A stretch of DNA of 44,670 nt from Peptococcaceae bacterium (GTDB lineage Bacteria; Bacillota; Dehalobacteriia; UBA7702). Positions 42,646 through 44,670 of this stretch are shown one piece after another; within the stretch, counting starts at the first letter, position 1; each line of letters opens with the position of its first letter. The position numbers were made by a program, and so were the translations under genes. The notes under the pieces are model-generated. The model was not told the origin of the DNA and searched no databases. It saw only the letters and a program-made list of their open reading frames with translations. The stretch covers positions 1 through 44,670 of the forward strand of contig DXZC01000004.1 in the NCBI GenBank assembly GCA_019415505.1. Reading direction: 5' to 3'.

Positions 42646-42793
42646 TGGTGAAAAATCGATGAATTAAAGCCAAAGTCCGATGAAAAAAATAATTAAAGAC
42701 CCATTTTAAGCAGGAGTAATATTAAATATTAAATTTTTTTAAAATTGGTTATAAAAATTTGCGAAAAGGTGCCAATTATCCAAATTTTTTTAA

Positions 42794-42822
42794 TTGAATT
42801 TGCTTGCACCAAAGGGTATAAT
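42794..42822 (+). promoter_or_regulatory. Promoter upstream of cooC, with a long leader
   Basis: TTGAAT (42794-42799), 17-base spacer and TATAAT (42817-42822). The start would be about 120 bases before cooC, leaving a leader (about 42829-42949) without an ORF and with no riboswitch class that I recognise. Confidence 0.6.
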
Positions 42823-42911
42823 GAGACGTGGGAATCGAAGACTCGCGCCGTGAAAAAGCAGCAACAAAGTAAACGGAAAGCAATATCTTTCTATATATAA
42901 TTTTATACAGA

Positions 42912-42934
42912 ATCTCTATAATATAGTTAGAGAT
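42912..42934 (+). promoter_or_regulatory. Inverted repeat before the cooC ribosome binding site
   Basis: ATCTCTA (42912-42918) and TAGAGAT (42928-42934) are perfect 7-bp arms with a 9-base gap, ending 4 bases before GAGGAGG. The gap and left arm contain a TATAAT (42917-42922). It could be a protein-binding site or an RNA hairpin next to the ribosome binding site. Confidence 0.45.
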
Positions 42935-42949
42935 ACAGAGGAGGTAAAT

Positions 42950-43726
42950 ATGAAATTTGCCGTATCAGGTAAAGGTGGCGTAGGAAAAACAACATTATCG
43001 GCAAATCTGGCGTTTACCATGCGGGACAAAGGATATAATGTCATTGCTATAGACGCCGATCCCGACCTCAGTTTAGGAACAGTTCTGGGTATACCGGAAG
43101 ATGAGATCAACAATTTACAGCCGGTAGTGGAAATGCGCCAAATGATAACGGAAAGAACTAAAGGGGACGGTTCATTTTATGTGCTCAACCCTGAGGTTGA
43201 CGATATTTTGGACGACTACTCCATTGATGTTGATGGCATTAAGTTCCTGAAAATGGGCGCTATTAAATCCGGCGCCAGCTCGTGCTACTGCTTGGAAAAT
43301 ACTTTCCTTGACTCCCTAGTGCGCTCTATAGTTATCAAGAGAAAAGAAGCCATTTTATTGGATATGGGAGCAGGAATTGAGCATCTAACCCGTGGGACTT
43401 CCCGTTGTGTTGATTGTCTCATAATCGTAGTGGAGCCGTCAGTAGTCAGCACCGATACAGCTAAAGTAACGCGTAAATTAGCTGAAGATATTGGAATAAA
43501 ACATATTTATTATGTTGGTAATAAAATAAGACGGCCAGAAGAAATGGAATTTTTGAAAACAAGATTGCCTGCGGAAAATATCTTAGGCGGTATTAGCTAT
43601 AATGATTATCTTTTGGATCAGGCAATGGGTATAGAGTTGGATGAAAATTCCCCAGCTGCCCAAAAATTTAATACAGAAATAGAAAATATTTTTAACGCTA
43701 TTGTACAGCGTCACGGCGACGCTTGA
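42950..43726 (+). CDS. cooC: CO dehydrogenase maturation ATPase CooC
   Basis: 258 residues. The deviant Walker A KGGVGKTT (8-15) and the C112-x-C114 motif (SSCYCLE) are diagnostic of CooC, a SIMIBI-class ATPase that dimerises through a metal held by the CxC pairs and helps insert nickel into the C-cluster of CO dehydrogenase. DADPDLSLGTVLGI and the VVEPSVVSTDTAKVTRKLAEDIG segment fit. GAGGAGG precedes the ATG. The CO dehydrogenase gene begins 88 bases after its stop. Confidence 0.95.
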   Translation: MKFAVSGKGGVGKTTLSANLAFTMRDKGYNVIAIDADPDLSLGTVLGIPEDEINNLQPVVEMRQMITERTKGDGSFYVLNPEVDDILDDYSIDVDGIKFLKMGAIKSGASSCYCLENTFLDSLVRSIVIKRKEAILLDMGAGIEHLTRGTSRCVDCLIIVVEPSVVSTDTAKVTRKLAEDIGIKHIYYVGNKIRRPEEMEFLKTRLPAENILGGISYNDYLLDQAMGIELDENSPAAQKFNTEIENIFNAIVQRHGDA

Positions 43727-43814
43727 TTCACCATTTAGTAGGGGTTATGCCCAACTATTAGGTCACAATGTTAAAAAAGTTACCATAAATAAAAATTTAC
43801 CAAGGAGGTAAACC

Positions 43815-44670
43815 ATGCCCAGATTTAGAGATACGGACTTAAACTTATCCCCATCAGTGCCTCGTAAGGAACGGGTAAAAGATCCCAAGAACATTATGCG
43901 TTCTGTGGATCCGGCTGCATTAGAAATGTTGGCCAAGTATCAAGACCAAGGCATCATGACCGGTTTCGACCGTTTTGCTGCCCAACAGCCTCAATGCGCC
44001 TTTGGTTATGAAGGTGTTTGTTGCAGAATTTGTATTCAAGGCCCTTGCCGTGTATCCGGCATTGACGGTCCTAAGAGCAAAGGTATTTGCGGTGCCCATG
44101 GTTACACAATTGTAGCACGTAATGCAGCAAGAATGATGGCTGGTGGCGCTTCCGCTCACTCTGACCACGGTCGTGAAATCGTATATACCTTATTGGCTGC
44201 CGCCAAAGGTGAAACACAAGACTTTAGTGTAAAAGACGAAGCTAAACTCCGCCGCGTTGCTGCCAATGTTGGTATTAGCGCAGAAGGTAAAAGTGTCAAC
44301 GAATTAGCTGAAGAAGTTGCTCTGGCAGCTTTGAACGAATTTGGTAACATCACTTCCGAACCTTGCCGTTGGTTAACTTCTTATATTACTGAAGGCAGAA
44401 AGAAAAAATTCGATGATTGCGATATCGCCTGCACATCTATTGACAGATCTGTTGTCGGTATGTTGCATCAAACCCATATGGGTGTTGACGCTGACCCTGT
44501 AAATATCATCTTTAAAGGCTTGAAAACCTGCCTCGCCGACTATACCGGTATGCACGTTTCCACCGACGTTTCCGACATCTTGTTTGGAACCCCGCAGCCC
44601 TGCGTTTCCGAAGCAAACCTCGGTGTAATTAAAGAAGATAAAGTTAATATCATTCTTCATGGCCATAATC
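43815..44670 (+). CDS. cooS: Anaerobic Ni-CO dehydrogenase catalytic subunit, 5' part
   Basis: 285 codons are visible; the gene runs off the right edge. Cysteines C61, C69 (D-cluster), C70, C73, C78 and C92 (B-cluster) keep the exact spacing of CooS/AcsA enzymes (CAFGYEGVCCRICIQGPC, GICGAHG). The C-cluster ligands lie mostly beyond the edge. It oxidises CO or reduces CO2, alone or with acetyl-CoA synthase. CAAGGAGG precedes the ATG. With cooC upstream, the locus may be monofunctional CODH or the start of an acs cluster. Confidence 0.95.
   Translation, partial: MPRFRDTDLNLSPSVPRKERVKDPKNIMRSVDPAALEMLAKYQDQGIMTGFDRFAAQQPQCAFGYEGVCCRICIQGPCRVSGIDGPKSKGICGAHGYTIVARNAARMMAGGASAHSDHGREIVYTLLAAAKGETQDFSVKDEAKLRRVAANVGISAEGKSVNELAEEVALAALNEFGNITSEPCRWLTSYITEGRKKKFDDCDIACTSIDRSVVGMLHQTHMGVDADPVNIIFKGLKTCLADYTGMHVSTDVSDILFGTPQPCVSEANLGVIKEDKVNIILHGHN

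Noticed and set aside
1..44670. CRISPR arrays, insertion sequences, rRNA genes, toxin-antitoxin or known defence systems
   Set aside because: None was seen on either strand; no regularly spaced repeats and no transposase or defence-type motifs among the reading frames.

Overview
The window looks like a chromosome segment of an anaerobic, spore-forming member of the Clostridia (Firmicutes). The evidence is a spoVAC-spoVAD-spoVAE operon, a Firmicutes-type mreC-mreD-pbp2-minCDE-rodA block, sigma-A promoters of the TTGACA-17-TATAAT type, strong GGAGG ribosome binding sites, a Ku/ligase pair, and a Ni-CO dehydrogenase with its CooC maturation ATPase at the right edge. That last pair suggests CO or Wood-Ljungdahl metabolism. 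I cannot name the species.

Layout. (1) 1-~1900: the end of an integrative conjugative element, visibly richer in GC than the rest, with a PcfB/DUF3801 gene cut by the window edge, a DUF5348 gene and a DUF6017 replication-initiator-like gene, all on the minus strand. (2) ~1900-2600: an AT-rich gene-free junction. (3) 2611-7588: OmpR-type response regulator, small sensor kinase, ABC ATPase and an 855-residue FtsX-type permease, resembling an antimicrobial-peptide sensing and export module. (4) 7837-10249: MerR/GyrI regulator, AraC-type regulator and a VOC protein, each with its own terminator. (5) 10421-12283: spoVACDE. (6) 12333-16739: nitroreductase (minus), DegV, an S24-like regulator whose catalytic dyad appears lost, tRNA-Leu(CAA), a TtcA-like PP-loop enzyme, DUF523, tRNA-Trp, and a small membrane protein (minus).

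(7) 17045-33340: a long co-directional run, valS-folC-maf-mreC-mreD-pbp2-minC-minD-minE-rodA-LytM/SpoIVFA-like-radical SAM-DUF2344-rng, joining translation, folate, cell elongation, division-site selection and RNA processing. It departs from the usual arrangement in several ways. There is no mreB before mreC. MreC and PBP2 carry acidic low-complexity segments and MreD a long basic tail. MinC has only its C-terminal domain. The LytM protein lacks catalytic histidines and no SpoIVFB follows it.

(8) 33449-38567: a minus-strand group (glpK, MFS transporter, NimA-like flavoprotein; DUF7309/DUF6930 and DUF2115 proteins), with a 44-residue cysteine-rich ORF on the plus strand between them. (9) 38717-42012: iron-containing alcohol dehydrogenase, Ku and a stand-alone LigD-type ligase, tRNA-Leu(CAG). 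(10) 42408-44670: a 57-residue cysteine-rich protein, cooC, and the 5' part of the CO dehydrogenase gene, which runs off the window.

I did not find a clear new multi-gene system. The strongest leads are the altered min/mre cluster, the protease-dead S24 regulator, the two short cysteine-rich ORFs, and the paired orphan genes at 37066-38567. All functional calls come from reading motifs by eye; no database search was run.
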